Part shown: in pieces, positions 22,749-34,512 of the stretch
How positions within the stretch are numbered: the first letter of the stretch is position 1
How the letters are laid out: the number at the start of each line of letters is the position of its first letter
Assembly (NCBI GenBank): GCA_039583875.1
Contig: CM077150.1
Span: 179,804,375 to 179,868,374 of the forward strand
Direction: 5' to 3'
Length of the DNA: 64,000 nt
DNA from: Platanthera guangdongensis
Lineage: Eukaryota > Streptophyta > Magnoliopsida > Asparagales > Orchidaceae
Notes under the pieces: model-generated
The model's input: only the letters and a program-made list of their open reading frames with translations
Database searches by the model: none
What the model was told of the DNA's origin: nothing
Made by a program: the position numbers and the translations under genes

Positions 22749-24487
22749 GTCCCCCAGGAACTCCATCCATCTACGCTGTCGCATATTCAGATCTTTCTAT
22801 ATAATCAAATTCTTCAAACTCTTATGATCGGTGTAGATATCAATCTTCACACCATACAAATAATGTCTCCACAGTTTCAAGGCAAAAATCACGGTCGCTA
22901 ACTCCAAGTCATGGACCAGATAATTCCTCTCGTGCACTTTCAGCTGTCTCGAGCCATAAGCTATCACACTTCCATGTTGCAGTAGCACGCAACCCAAACC
23001 GCTGCCCGAAGCATCGCTATAAATCTCATAACCTTCGGTCCCACTCGGCGAACTCAGCACAGGCGCCATGGTCAACCGACATTTCAACTCCTTAAAAGCT
23101 CGCGCGCATTACGGTATCCAAACGAACTTCTGCTCCTTCCTCGTCAAAGTAGTGAGAGGTAACGCTATCCGCGAGAAGTTCTCTACGAAGTGCCAATAAT
23201 AGCCTGTAAGCCCCAGAAAGCTCCGGACTTCCGCTACCGTAGAAAGCTCAGGCCACTCCCGTATCGCAACAATCTTCGCAGGATCCACTACAATACCTTC
23301 CCCACTCACTATATGACCAAGGAACGCCACTTAGGACAACCAAAACTCGTACTTCGAGAACTAGACGTACAATTGATTCCTCCTTAGCGTCTCCAAAACC
23401 AAATGAAGATGCCTGAAGTGATCTTCCTCACTCTGCGAGTACACCAAAATATTGTCGATGAAGACGATCACAAAATGGTCCAAGTACTCCCTAAAGGTCC
23501 GGTTCATCAAATCCATGAACACTGACGGTGCATTAGTCAGCCCAAACAACATGACCGTAAACTCGTAATGCCCATATCTCGTACTGAACGCTGTCTTTGG
23601 GATATCACTCTCCCTTATTCGCAGCTGATAGTACCCGGACTTGAGGTCCAACTTTGAGTACACCGTCGACCCGACCAACTGATCAAAAAGATCATCGATC
23701 CGGGGGATAGGGTACTTGTTCTTTTCAGTCAACTTGTTGAGCTCCCGATAATCAATACATAGTCTCAAGCTTCCGTCCTTCTTCTTAACAAAGAGGACTG
23801 GCGCGCTCCAAGGCAAAGAACTTGGATGCACAAACCCTTGCTCAAACAACTCTTACAGTTGAACCTTCAGCTCCGCCATTTCCTTAGGCGCTAGCCGATA
23901 TGGAGAGCGTGACACATGCTTTGCACCTGGTATGAGCTCTATCGTAAAATCTATCTCCCGCTGCGGCGGGGCTCCAGGAAGATCGCTCGGGAACACGTCA
24001 GGGTACTCCGATACCACTGAAATACTGTCCAACGCGGGATTAGGCTTTGCAACCTCCACTAGTGTAAAGAACAGTTCTACACCGGCACGAACCGCCTTCA
24101 CCACCTGAAGAGCAGACATCAGCGTCTTGCTCGACCCCTTCAAGCCCGTGAAAGTCGTCTCACGACCTGCTCCCAGCTTGACTTCCTTACTACCGCAATC
24201 AATATAGACTCGCTGCTCCGAGAGCTAGTCCATGTCAAATATAACGTCGAATTCCACTAGCGGCAATAACGACGCTTGCAAATGGAACTCCTGGCTTCCA
24301 ATTCGAATCTTCACGCCACAGATTCTATCCGCGCGCATCGAACACCCATTGGGAAACAACACATCCAACTTGTCCTTCGCCATCGAAGAAGGTACTCCGA
24401 TGCATGATATAAATCCTTCAGACAAGGAGTGTGAAGCTCCTGTATCGAAGAGTGCTCTTGACGAATTTTCACAAATCAAAACAAATC
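22749..24487 (-). pseudogene. pol: pol of A, proximal part: protease, RT, RNase H
   Basis: Continues gag after the candidate intron. Protease (24487-24225): ALFDTGASHSL with catalytic Asp present; the closing motif is VIFDMD in place of ILGMD. Linker with SEYPDVFPSDLPGAPPQREIDFTIEL (24143-23853), then a stop. RT (23849-23361): [22 protein letters not shown], and FIDNILVYS where FIDDILVYS is usual, so one catalytic Asp is lost. Connection (23330-23109): AFLGHIVS...VRSFLGLTGYY. RNase H (23087-22749): [38 protein letters not shown], then a TAG. It is cut by element B; the reading frame resumes at 12249. Multiple stops and frame changes make it inactive. Confidence 0.85.
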
Positions 24488-24563
24488 CTAAACAAGCAGT
24501 GGTAAGGTAACACGCACATAACAAGTATTTAAAAGATTAACTTGCTATAAATTTAAATTTTAC
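24488..24563 (-). other. Candidate intron (76 bp) between gag and protease of A
   Basis: In the minus sense it begins GTAAAATTTAAATT after GTGACAG and ends CTTGTTTAG. Joining the flanks gives a phase-1 Gly codon (G|GA) and an uninterrupted frame from gag into the DTGAS protease. Retention gives a stop four codons after the join. Same place and phase as in B and C. Confidence 0.8.
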
Positions 24564-25710
24564 CTGTCACCACGTCCGCCTGTTTGATGGCCTCCTGTTG
24601 GCCAAGATTGTACACCCTCGGTTGGGCCGGAGCATAATGGGACGCGGTTGACTCCACTGCCTTGCCCTTCTCTTCATAAGTTGCTCCCGACTTTCTCTTG
24701 GACTTGGGACGTCCGCTCCAACAATCGCGGGCAAAGTGCCCCGACCTCCCACATTTGTAACATGAGCCCGGGGTCCGACCCGTAGTCGCCGAAGAAGCAC
24801 CAGAAGAAGGAGCTGGACCCGAAGTCCTAGCCTTCTTAAATAATTTACGGTACCCCGACTTTGTAATCGTCGGCACCTTGAATTCAGACTTCTTGTCACC
24901 CAAACTTTTCTTTGCCTGAACATTCTTCATGTCCTTCTCCAAGGACCGGGCCGTGTTGACCAAGGTCAAGAAACTTTGCGTCATCGGCCCCGAGAGTAGT
25001 AGCCTCAAATCATCTCTCAACCCTTCGTAGAATCGATTCATCTTGCGCTCCTCATCCGCGATGGTGGAGCTAGCATATTGACTCAATCGAGTAAACTCGT
25101 GGATATATTCATCCACGCTACTATCGCCTTGAACCAACTTTAGGAACTCGTTCTCCAACGCTATCCTCTGCGCCGAAGGGAGGTACCTAGCCAAGAATAG
25201 TCTCGAGAACTCCTCCATCGAGATGTTTGTCAGTTGCCTACCTCTCAATAGGTGCAGCTCCAATCCTTCCCACCACAATCTCGCTTCACCGTCCAGAAGG
25301 AACATTGCAATAGTGGTCATTTGACATTCCTCCATCTCCGTTGTTGTCAAGACTCTCTTCACCCTGGAGAGCCAGTCTTCAGCTTGAGACGGGGTTCCCA
25401 ACTCCGAGAATACCGGAGGATTAAAGCTCATGACATGTTTGAGCTGTCTCTCAGTTTCCCTCCTTAGCACCAACGGCTCAACTACTAGCTGCTCCACTCT
25501 CCTCGGCTCAACCTCTGTAAGAGGTACCTGCTCCATCGCAGGAGCGGGCTGCTGCATTTGCCTTGCAGGCTGCGCATTAATCATGGCCAACACTACTTCG
25601 GCCACCAATCATATGGTCTCAGCCGATGGAGGTGTTGCAGGAGCATCATTTGGTGCACTGCTAGCCTCAAAAACTCGACGTTCTGACGGCCCAGCACCGC
25701 TTCTGTTCAC
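24553..25710 (-). pseudogene. gag: Gag of A
   Basis: The open part runs 25608-24553 (351 codons). The frame continues upstream to about 25710 across one TGA at 25609-25611, where a GTG stands at the likely original start. Ty3 gag domain: SELGTPSQAEDWLSRVKRVL, EARLWWEGLE, FSRLFLARYLPSAQRIALENEFLKL, YIHEFTRLSQYA. One CCHC knuckle (CYKCGRSGHFARDCW) follows a basic, serine-rich linker. The last codons (T-G-K-I-stop) come from the intron-like segment if it is not spliced. It differs clearly from the B/C type, so A belongs to a different branch of chromovirus-like elements. Confidence 0.85.
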
Positions 25711-25920
25711 CTATAGTGGTACAAAACACCGTTGAGCGACCAAATAAAATTGCAAACAGCAATTATAGGAACACGCAGGTTCCCCAAACACGTGTATTTT
25801 CATTCCTAAGTGGACATTCATGGGTTATTTTGTTGTTATAACGATGACGCACACACATGTGCTCACCACCCCTTAAAATGAATTAGCCCACGATTCATTT
25901 TAAGCCTAACCGAAACTAGT

Positions 25921-25932
25921 AGTTTGATACCA
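25921..25932 (-). other. Primer binding site of A
   Basis: Minus-sense TGGTATCAAACT, three bases after the 5' LTR end. The first eight bases fit initiator tRNA-Met; the rest differs. Confidence 0.7.
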
Positions 25933-25935
25933 AAT

Positions 25936-26663
25936 TGTAACACCCCCTATCTGTCGCATAGCATATAGCAGTAGGTCCGGCCGGGGCCCGACGCCATATA
26001 CCACAGACAGACCGGGTGGTTACTCAATGGAAACCATCCAACCAATCACAACGTCCTACATAGAGCAATCTAGCGGAAGCAGTTTTAGAAGTTGCAATGA
26101 AAAGAACCCAGCAATAAGAATGAATGTCCACTAACAAGCCAAGTATGAATGAAGTACATACACCAATACTGCCTTAAGGCCTTACAAATGATTTACTCAA
26201 AATTACATGTTTTCCATACCACGGCACGCAGGCCGGTCATACATGAACAAAAGCAAGTAAACACTCCAATTAGGCCTTCGAGGGCCGGCTTCGCAATTTG
26301 GGCTTTAGCCCGCTATTGACCGCTTGGTCCAGCAGCACCTGCAAGCAACAAACCACCGCACGGTGGCAAACAAAAGCAACGGTCAGTAATGCTGACCAAA
26401 TTATAATGATCCCGCCCCCAATTCGGGGCGGCAATGCTCCTTTCCTGCACTTATTAGCATAACCAAACAGTATATAAATATACATGGCATCACAGGTGTT
26501 GGCACGCATGGCCACACGCCCCGTGCACTCAGGGCACATTCTCGGTGAACCGGCAAATGTCACATCAATTTAAGCCATAGACATTCCGATCTCACCACCG
26601 CCACTTTGACGGTCAAACTATGAGCATTTTGTCTTCTTGGCATGGGTTATGTCAATTTAAGCC
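25936..26663 (-). repeat. 5' LTR of A, U5-side part
   Basis: In the minus sense the LTR ends GGGGGTGTTACA at 25936. It is interrupted at 26663/38161 by element E. Its sequence parallels the right half of LTR F (CCTTAAGGC block, GAATGTGCCCTGAGTG block). Confidence 0.85.
26659..26663. repeat. Target site duplication of E (AAGCC), left copy
   Basis: AAGCC here and at 38156-38160 flank element E and duplicate LTR sequence of A. Confidence 0.9.
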
Positions 26664-28456
26664 TGATAATACGGTTTGCAGTCAATTTTATTAGGATATT
26701 TTCGGGGTTTTATAGCAAATCATGTCTTGTAAAGTACTTGTTTTGATTCCCCTTTGTATATATTTTTGTCGCTAATGCATTTTTTCTGCTTTTTGCAGGT
26801 TTTCACGGCTTTCAGCCGAAGTTTGCTGTGACACGCCCCAAGGTCACGCCCTACCAGGGCGTGTACCTAGGGCGTGTAACCCAGAGGAATGAAGCAATTG
26901 GTCCGAAACTGCATTCCGTGGAAACTTAGTGTACACGCCCTCGGTCACGCCGTGTCACACCCGACACGGGCGTGTACTAGAGGCGTGTCCCCAGGTTCTG
27001 AGGAATCGCCGCAGCGCTCTCGTTTTTCCCGCTCCACCGTCACACCGAAAGTGTCACGCCCCAGGGTCACGCCTGACCCGGGCGTGACATATGGGCGTGT
27101 ACTTCAGCAATTCCACCCGTCACCTCCAGCATTCAATTTCAGCTCAACAAAGTCACGCCGCAAACAACACGCCCCAGGTACACGCCCTGCCAGGGCGTGA
27201 CTTGTGGGCGTGTACCGCAACAACTCCGTCAGAATTCAATTCCTGCCCGAAAAAGTCGCGCCGAATGTGTCACGCCCCAGGGTCACGCCCGACCAGGGCG
27301 TGACAGGGGGGCGTGACCCGACCCGAAAAATTCTATAAATAGAGCCCAACTCCAGGGGTTTAGGGACACCTTTTGCTTTGAGAGGGGAGGTTCTGTCCTT
27401 TGTATTTCTGAAATTTTAAGCATGTCTTTTCATTTTTAGTTCGTAGCTCTATCTTTATGCTTCCCTGTATTAGTTCGTAGCTTCGTTCTGTAGTATAATG
27501 TTAATGATAGCGTAGTTTACCTTTCCATGCACTTGTAATCGCTGGTTTTCATGTTGTAAGATCCCTGTTTCTATTAATAAAAAGTGTTGTTTTATTTTAC
27601 GTTTCTGCTCCGTTTTCATTATTCTTCTTCTACTCATCCCCCCTCTTCCTCCTCACCATGATTAACTAATCCTCCATGTACTCGATCTTAATGATCCGAG
27701 GTTCGAGTGATTAGGTTATGATGCTTTGAATCGTACCTTTTCTTTTTAGGGTTTAGCTTTGAATTACTCTTGATTTATCACGGGTTGGAGGTATATCATC
27801 GATATATACTCTCCACCTTTGCTTTCATTCTGGGCTAGCCGAGAGGCCGAAAGTTTGAAATGAGCACTCAAGAGTAAAGGGAGTTGTTCGCACCCCTCGA
27901 GAGAGGCAGACGTTCAAATCTCCCGGATTGGAGTAAAATCCATTAGAGGGGTTCACCGCGTAAAGCGAGTTTTAGGCCTCCGATTTAGGCGAAAGTCGGT
28001 CGGACCTTCCTAAACTCAGTTAGGCACGACCTTCGAGAGAAGCGTGTCAATATTCATGGAACCTCCACGGTCAAGGACCTTTACCCTAATTAACTTAGGT
28101 TTATTTATCGTATTTTTCTAACCACTCTTGCCGAGGTGATTTCTGATCGATTGCATTTTCCCTTTCATCGTTACTAAGCTTAAGTTAATCGCTCTGTTAG
28201 CTCTCTTTAGCTTTTCATGCAAGTAGCTCTCTTCCATTGCAAGTAGTTCTCTTCCTTTAGCACATTTAGCTTTCTTCTAAAAAAACTTAATTTTTTCATC
28301 GATAAAATAATAGATTTCGTGTGAGTAAGCTTACTCAACTGTTCCCGGATTTCAATACGACACTTGTGTCCCCTAGCTGCATTTCGATAGGTATACTTGC
28401 CTTGATGAATTGTTAGTTTGGTTATTCTCTCCTTGCAGATATCTAAGTGACAATCA
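26664..28456 (+). repeat. 5' LTR of E
   Basis: Starts TGATAATACGG, ends GTGACAATCA. U3 has a tract at 26829-27315 of CACGCCC...GGGCGTG words, each pair forming an imperfect palindrome, then a TATA box and a polyadenylation-type AATAAA at 27576-27581. Confidence 0.95.
27334..27341 (+). promoter_or_regulatory. TATA box in 5' LTR of E
   Basis: TATAAATA directly downstream of the GC word tract; the same box is at 37033-37040 in the 3' LTR. Transcription should begin about 30 bases further on. Confidence 0.75.
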
Positions 28457-28462
28457 AGTTTT

Positions 28463-28480
28463 TGGCGCCGTTGCCGGGGA
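28463..28480 (+). other. Primer binding site of E (tRNA-Asp)
   Basis: TGGCGCCGTTGCCGGGGA, an 18-base complement of the plant tRNA-Asp 3' end, six bases after the LTR. Typical for Athila elements. Confidence 0.95.
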
Positions 28481-28561
28481 AGCAACGCTCGTTGATAAAT
28501 TGAAAACGCGAATATATTAATTTTATCACTTCTCTTTCTCAGCCTCCTTCTTAAATTTTTT

Positions 28562-28826
28562 CCGCCTACTCACTTGAGTTAAATGGCTGGATTTTGTTAA
28601 GTGTGCGTATTTTTATTTTTCCGCCTACTCACTTGAGTTAATTGGCTGGATTTATTTCAAGCAAGTGTGCGTATTTTTATTTTTCCGCCTACTCACTTGA
28701 GTTAATTGGCAGGCTTTATTTCAGTAGAGTGTGTTTACTTTCTGTAGAGTGGGTGTGTTTTAATTTTCTGTCGAGTGCGTGAGTGTAGCTTTTATTTTCC
28801 GCCTACTCGCTTAGAGATAAATGGCT
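28562..28826 (+). repeat. Leader repeats of E
   Basis: The motif CCGCCTACTCACTTGAGTTA followed by A/T-TGGC occurs at 28562, 28621 and 28685, with a diverged copy at 28799. Spacings are about 59, 64 and 114 bases. It lies between primer site and gag. The reverse complement of the same motif recurs inside the LTR of element H. Confidence 0.75.
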
Positions 28827-29076
28827 GGATTTTAATTACCGCATTCTTAATAGAAACCCACATCACAAAATTTTCTACACCACCTAACTCTCTCGAAAAG
28901 GGCAAAGTGGCTCTAAATGCCACTATCTTGTCTAGTACCTTGCGAACCCTTCACCGGGTAGCCCTTGGGAAGTTCGGGAGTTAAAACATAAAAAAAATCT
29001 ATTTCAAAAAAAAAAATTTCCAACTTCATTAGCTCTTTTACTTTTTAGTCTTGCTTCTTCTCTCTTCTTCTAGTGT

Positions 29077-32000
29077 ATGACCCGCGGAAGTCCGTCGGTT
29101 ACTTTGGACCTGGACCACGAAATTGAGCGTACTCTTCGGAGAAGATCGCGATTTCAAGGCTCTACTACCCAAGTGCCGGTTGAGGATTCCGAGTCATTTT
29201 CTACCTTAAGAATGGCAGAACCCAACGTGGAGGAAGTCGTGCAAAGGCCTATGTCCTACTATGCACGACCGAATCTCGAGGGTACAGAATCGAGTATAGT
29301 TCGCCCTGCAATAGCAAATAATAATTTCAAACTGAAGCCTAGCATAATTCAAATGGTGCAGCAGTATGTGCAATTTGACGGGCTTCAAGATGAAGATCCG
29401 AACGCACACCTAGCCAGCTTTCTTGAGATTTGTGACACCTTCAACAAAAATGGTGCCACAAATGATGCTATTAGGCTAAGATTATTTCCTTTCTCTCTTA
29501 GACTTAAGGCTAAGCAATGGCTAAACACCCTTCCTAAAAATAGCATAACTACTTGGACGCAATTAACTGAAAAATTTTTGGCCAAGTATTTTTCGCCTGC
29601 TAAAACTGCAAAACTTAGGAATGACATTTCTGCCTTTGGACAAATAGACTCTGAGACCCTTTACGAAACCTGGGAAAGATTTAAAGAATTATTAAGACGA
29701 TGCCCACATCACGCTCTGCCTGTATGGTTGTAGGTGCAGACGTTTTATAATGGGCTAAATCAAAGCACGAAGCAAATGATAGACGCAGCTTCTGGCGGTA
29801 CTTTAAACCATAAGACCCCGGAAGCAGCTCTTGAGCTGTTTGAAGACATGGCCATGAACACTTACCAGTGGAATGTGCCTAGGTCCCGCCCAAACAAACC
29901 TGCAGGTCTCTTTGAAGTGGACAACGTCTCCCAACTCGCACTGCAAGTTGAAATATTGAGCAAAAAAATTACGGAGATGACTGCTGCCTCCGCCCCTCAG
30001 GTATGGGAATCTGCAACTCCTCCCGCTGAACATTTGGATTATGTAAATAATATGCCTAGAACTGCTTTTAATAATTTTTCTGCTGCGAATTATCATCCTC
30101 CTGGTTTTAATTTTCCGAATAGTTATAATCCTGTGTTAAGAAATCATCCGAATTTTTCGTGGAGCAATCCATCGAATGCTGTGCGCCCGCCACCGCAAAG
30201 TGATTTTTCTGCACCACCACCACCTCCTCAAAGCTTTCCAAAACCTCCAAATTTGGAGGAAATATTTTCAAAATACATGAATGCTAATGACGCTACGATT
30301 AGAACGTTAACCGGAAGTGTTAAAAATTTAGAAAATCAGGTAGGACAGCTCGCTAAAATGATTTCTGAGCGACCCGTAGGGTCTCTTCCTTCCAATACCG
30401 AGCCCAACCCGAGAGAGCAAGCGAAAGCTATAACTCTTCGGAGTTGGAAGAAAGTTCCCGGTATGATAAGTGAAGAGCCCGAGACAATCTCCGCTTCCGC
30501 TTTAAAAAATCAAAACTCCGTTCCCGTTTTAAAAATTCCACCCTCTGCCGAAGAAATTATCACTCCTATTTTAGAAAAACAACTCACTCCACCACCCACC
30601 TTTAAAAATAATCCATCCCCTCCATACCCTTCCGAACTTAATAAACAACGACAGGATGATCAATACACCCGTTTTTTGGAAATGTTTAAACAAATCCACG
30701 TAAATCTGCCTTTCCACGAAGCCATATCCCAGATGCCTAAGTACGCAAAATACCTTAAGGACCTCCTAACCAACACGAAGAAGTTAGAGAACCTTTCTCA
30801 TCTCACGTTAAATGCCGCGTTCTCGGCGGTTTTGACAAACGGATTACCAAAGAAAATCAGTGACCCGGGTAGTTTCTCTATCCCGTGTGTCTTTGGTGAT
30901 CTCTTTGTCAAACACGCTTTAGCCGACCTAGGTGCGAGTATCAATCTTATGCCCTTCTCGTTGTTTAAAAAGTTAGGAATTGGTAGTCTCAACCCTACAC
31001 GCATGAGTATCCAGCTCGCCTACAGATCAGTCAAATACCCGTTAGGAATAGTGGAGGACGTCCTAGTCAAAGTTGACAAGTTCATCTTCCCGGTGGACTT
31101 TGTCATTTTAGACATCGAAGAAGACGTCGAGGTTCCCCTGATCCTTGGCCGACCCTTCCTTGCCACCTCCCGAGCTATCATTGACGTAAGCAATGGTAAG
31201 CTCTTCCTTCGAGGGGGCGACGATGAGGTAACTTTCTCTATCACCCCCTCGATGAAGAACACACTAGCTAATGATGACTCTTGTTTTTTCATGGATACCG
31301 TAAGTGAAGAATCCTTCTCTCCCACCTCTGATTTTGAAAAAGAATTTTCCAATTTTTGTTCCTCTCCTCCTCTTCCAACTGAATCTCTACACCTAAGTGA
31401 AGAATCCTCCACCCGCTCCTCTGATTTTGAAAAAGAATTTTTTGATTTCTGTTCCTCTTCTACTTTTCCAACTGAATCGCTGCACGAAGCCGCCATGGCC
31501 GCTAGCAACACCCCTTTTAATTTTACATATAAAAAAGTGTACGAGGACATAGTTTTTGAAAAAGAACAAATTTCCAAAACCTCGTATGATGACCCCCCTA
31601 CCTTGGAACTAAAAGAACTACCAGAGCACCTTCAATACGCTTTCTTAGAAAAGGACTCCAAGCTGCCTGTCATAGTTTCGGCCTACCTCACGGATGCACA
31701 AAAGGATAAACTTCTTTCAATTTTACAAAAGCATCGCCAAGCTATTGCTTGGCAGATATCTGATATTAAGGGCATAAGCCCATCTTTCTGCACTCATAAA
31801 ATCTTAATGGAAGATAATTCACGTAACTCTATACAACCTCAGCGCCGTATAAACCCAAACATGAAAGACGTAGTTAAGGACGAGGTTATGAAATTGTTAG
31901 ACGCAGGAATTATCTATCCTATATCCGACAGTAAGTGGGTTAGCCCAGTACAGGTAGTGCCAAAGAAGGGAGGGATAACGGTCGTGAGTAATGAAAATAA

Positions 32001-34512
32001 TGAATTAATCCCGACTCGGACGGTGACCGGATGGCGAATGTGTATAGATTACCGTAAGTTGAATGACGCCACCCACAAGGATCACTTCCCCTTGCCGTTC
32101 ATTGATCAAATTTTAGAACGACTTTCCGGACATAGCTTTTATTGTTTTCTCGATGGCCTCTCGGGGTATCTTCAAATCCCCATCTCCCCCGAGGACCAGG
32201 AGAAAACTACGTTTACTTGTCCCTTCGGCACCTTCGCTTACCGAAGAATGCCGTTTGGATTGTGCAATGCGCCAGCTACATTCCAACGATGTATGCTCGC
32301 CATCTTTGACAAGTACGTAGAGAGCATTATGGAAGTTTTCATGGATGATTTCTCCGTGTTCGGGAATTCCTTCGATAGTTGCTTAGAGAACCTTGAAAAA
32401 GTCTTAGAACGATGCGAAGAAACTAACCTCGCCCTAAATTGGGAAAAATGTCATTTTATGGTGAGGGAAGGGTTAGTTTTGGGACATAAAATTTCTGAAA
32501 GGGGTATTGAAGTAGATGTTGCGAAAATAGAAGTTATCGAGAAACTGCCGCCACCTATGAACATAAAAGCCATAAGAAGTTTCCTGGGTCATGCGGGTTT
32601 CTACCGCCGCTTCATAAAGGACTTTTCCAAAATCACCAAGCCCCTTACCCATCTCTTAGAAAAAGACGCCCCATTCATCTTTGATGACCTCTGTCTAGCT
32701 GCCTTCAATTTAATAAAAGAAAAATTAGTTAATGCGCCAATCATGATAGCTCCGGTGTGGGATCTTCCATTTGAAATAATGTGTGATGCGAGTAGTTATG
32801 CGGTGGGAGCCATACTAGGTCAACGTATTTCCAAAAACTTCCACCCCATTTATTACGCTAGTAAAACACTCACATCTGCACAGGAAAATTACACCACAAC
32901 CGAGAAGGAGCTCTTAGCTGTAGTATTCGCTTTTGACAAATTTCGCCCTTATATTACTCTTTCGAAAATTATTGTTTTTACGGACCACTCGGCCCTCAAA
33001 TATCTTCTCTCTAAAACGGATGCCAAGCCTCGCTTGATTCGCTGGGTCTTACTCCTCCAGGAGTTTGACTTAGAGATCCGTGATAAGCGAGGTGCCGAGA
33101 ACTTGGCCGCCGACCACCTTTCGCGCCTAGACAACCCGTTTATAGAACAATTAGACGAAAATTCTTTTCATTACTATTTCCCTGATGAGAAGCTCTTCAT
33201 AATTAACACATCTACTTCTCCTTGGTTTGCCCGCATCGCCAACTATCTAGTGGCCCGTGTGCTCCCAAAAGAGTTTTCATCTCAGCAAAAGAAGAAATTC
33301 TTTTCTGAGCTAAAAAACTATTTTTGGGAGGACCCGCATCTTTTTAAAGTCTGTGCAGACCAAGTGATCAGGAGGTGTGTTTCTTTTGATGAAGGATTAG
33401 ATATTATTAAACATTTGCATGAAGGACCGACAGGTGGGCACTATCAAGCTGCTCGCACCGCTCACAAAGTGTTAAGCGCGGGTTTTTACTGGCCTACCCT
33501 GTTTAAAGACGTGCATGCCTTTGTGAGTAGGTGTGATAGTTGCCAACGGTCGGGGAATATTTCGAATAAAAATGAAATGCCACAAAATTATTTCCTAGAG
33601 TGCGAAGTTTTCGACCTCTGGGGGATTGATTTTGTCGGCCCTTTTCCTTCTAGCTTCGGGAATAAGTACATTTTAGTTACCGTTGATTATGTTTCGCGTT
33701 GGGCCGAAGCCCAAGCTCTTCCTACGAATGACGCCCGAGTCGTAGTTAATTTCCTCAAAAAATTATTTTCTCGATTCGGTACGCCGCGCGCTATCGTTAG
33801 TGATAGGGGTTCCCATTTCTATAACGCACAATTTTCAAAAATTCTAACTAAATATGGCGTTACTCATAAGCTTTCCACTGCCTACCACCCCCAAACTAAC
33901 GGACAAGTCGAAGTAGTCAATAGGGAAATAAAAAGAATTTTAGAAAAGACTGTTTCAACATCTAGAAAAGACTGGTCAGCCAAATTAGACGATGCTCTAT
34001 GGGCCTACCGAACAGCGTACAAAACCGCCCTCGGGTGTACGCCATATCGGTTGGTTTACGGAAAGTCGTGTCATTTACCCGTAGAATTAGAGCACCGCGC
34101 CTTTTGGGCCTTACGATTTTTAAACTTCGATCCCCACTCCGTCGGCGATTTTAGAAAATTTCAACTTAACGAACTCGACGAGTGGCGCTCTTACGCGTAT
34201 GAAAATAACAGACTTTATAAAGAGCGGACGAAGCGTTTACACGATCGACATCTTAGGCACCCAAAAATCTTTAAGCCGGGCGACCAAGTGCTTCTTTATA
34301 ATTCTCGTTTACGTTTATTCCCGGGTAAATTAAAATCACGTTGGTCTGGGCCTTTTACTGTTTTAGAAGTCTTTTCTTATGGTACTGTTTTAATTTCCCA
34401 CCCTGATAAAGGTACTTTCAAAGTGAATGGTCAGCGTCTTAAACTGTATTTCTGTGATGATGTCAGTCTCAACCCTGTTAACTCTATCTTTCCGGTCCTG
34501 ACATTTGATTAA
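29077..34512 (+). pseudogene. gag-pol: gag-pro-pol polyprotein of E, one in-frame TAG
   Basis: About 1,811 codons in one frame. The only break is TAG at 29731-29733 (codon 219), where the homologous gag of H has CAG (WLQVQ.FYNGLN). Gag: MSYYARPNLEG, AIRLRLFPFSLRLKAKQWLNTLP. Protease: [15 protein letters not shown], then [23 protein letters not shown] near codon 989, FMDD near codon 1089. RNase H: CDASS near 1235, [16 protein letters not shown]. Integrase: zinc finger [10 protein letters not shown]...CDSCQRSG; core D near 1516 (WGIDFVGP), D near 1574 (VSDRGSHF), E near 1611 ([10 protein letters not shown]). All catalytic residues are present. Readthrough or a single reversion would leave a complete protein. 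No env-like ORF follows. Confidence 0.95.

Noticed and set aside
31020..31577. 185-codon minus-strand ORF within E
   Set aside because: Antisense shadow of the protease region of the intact polyprotein.
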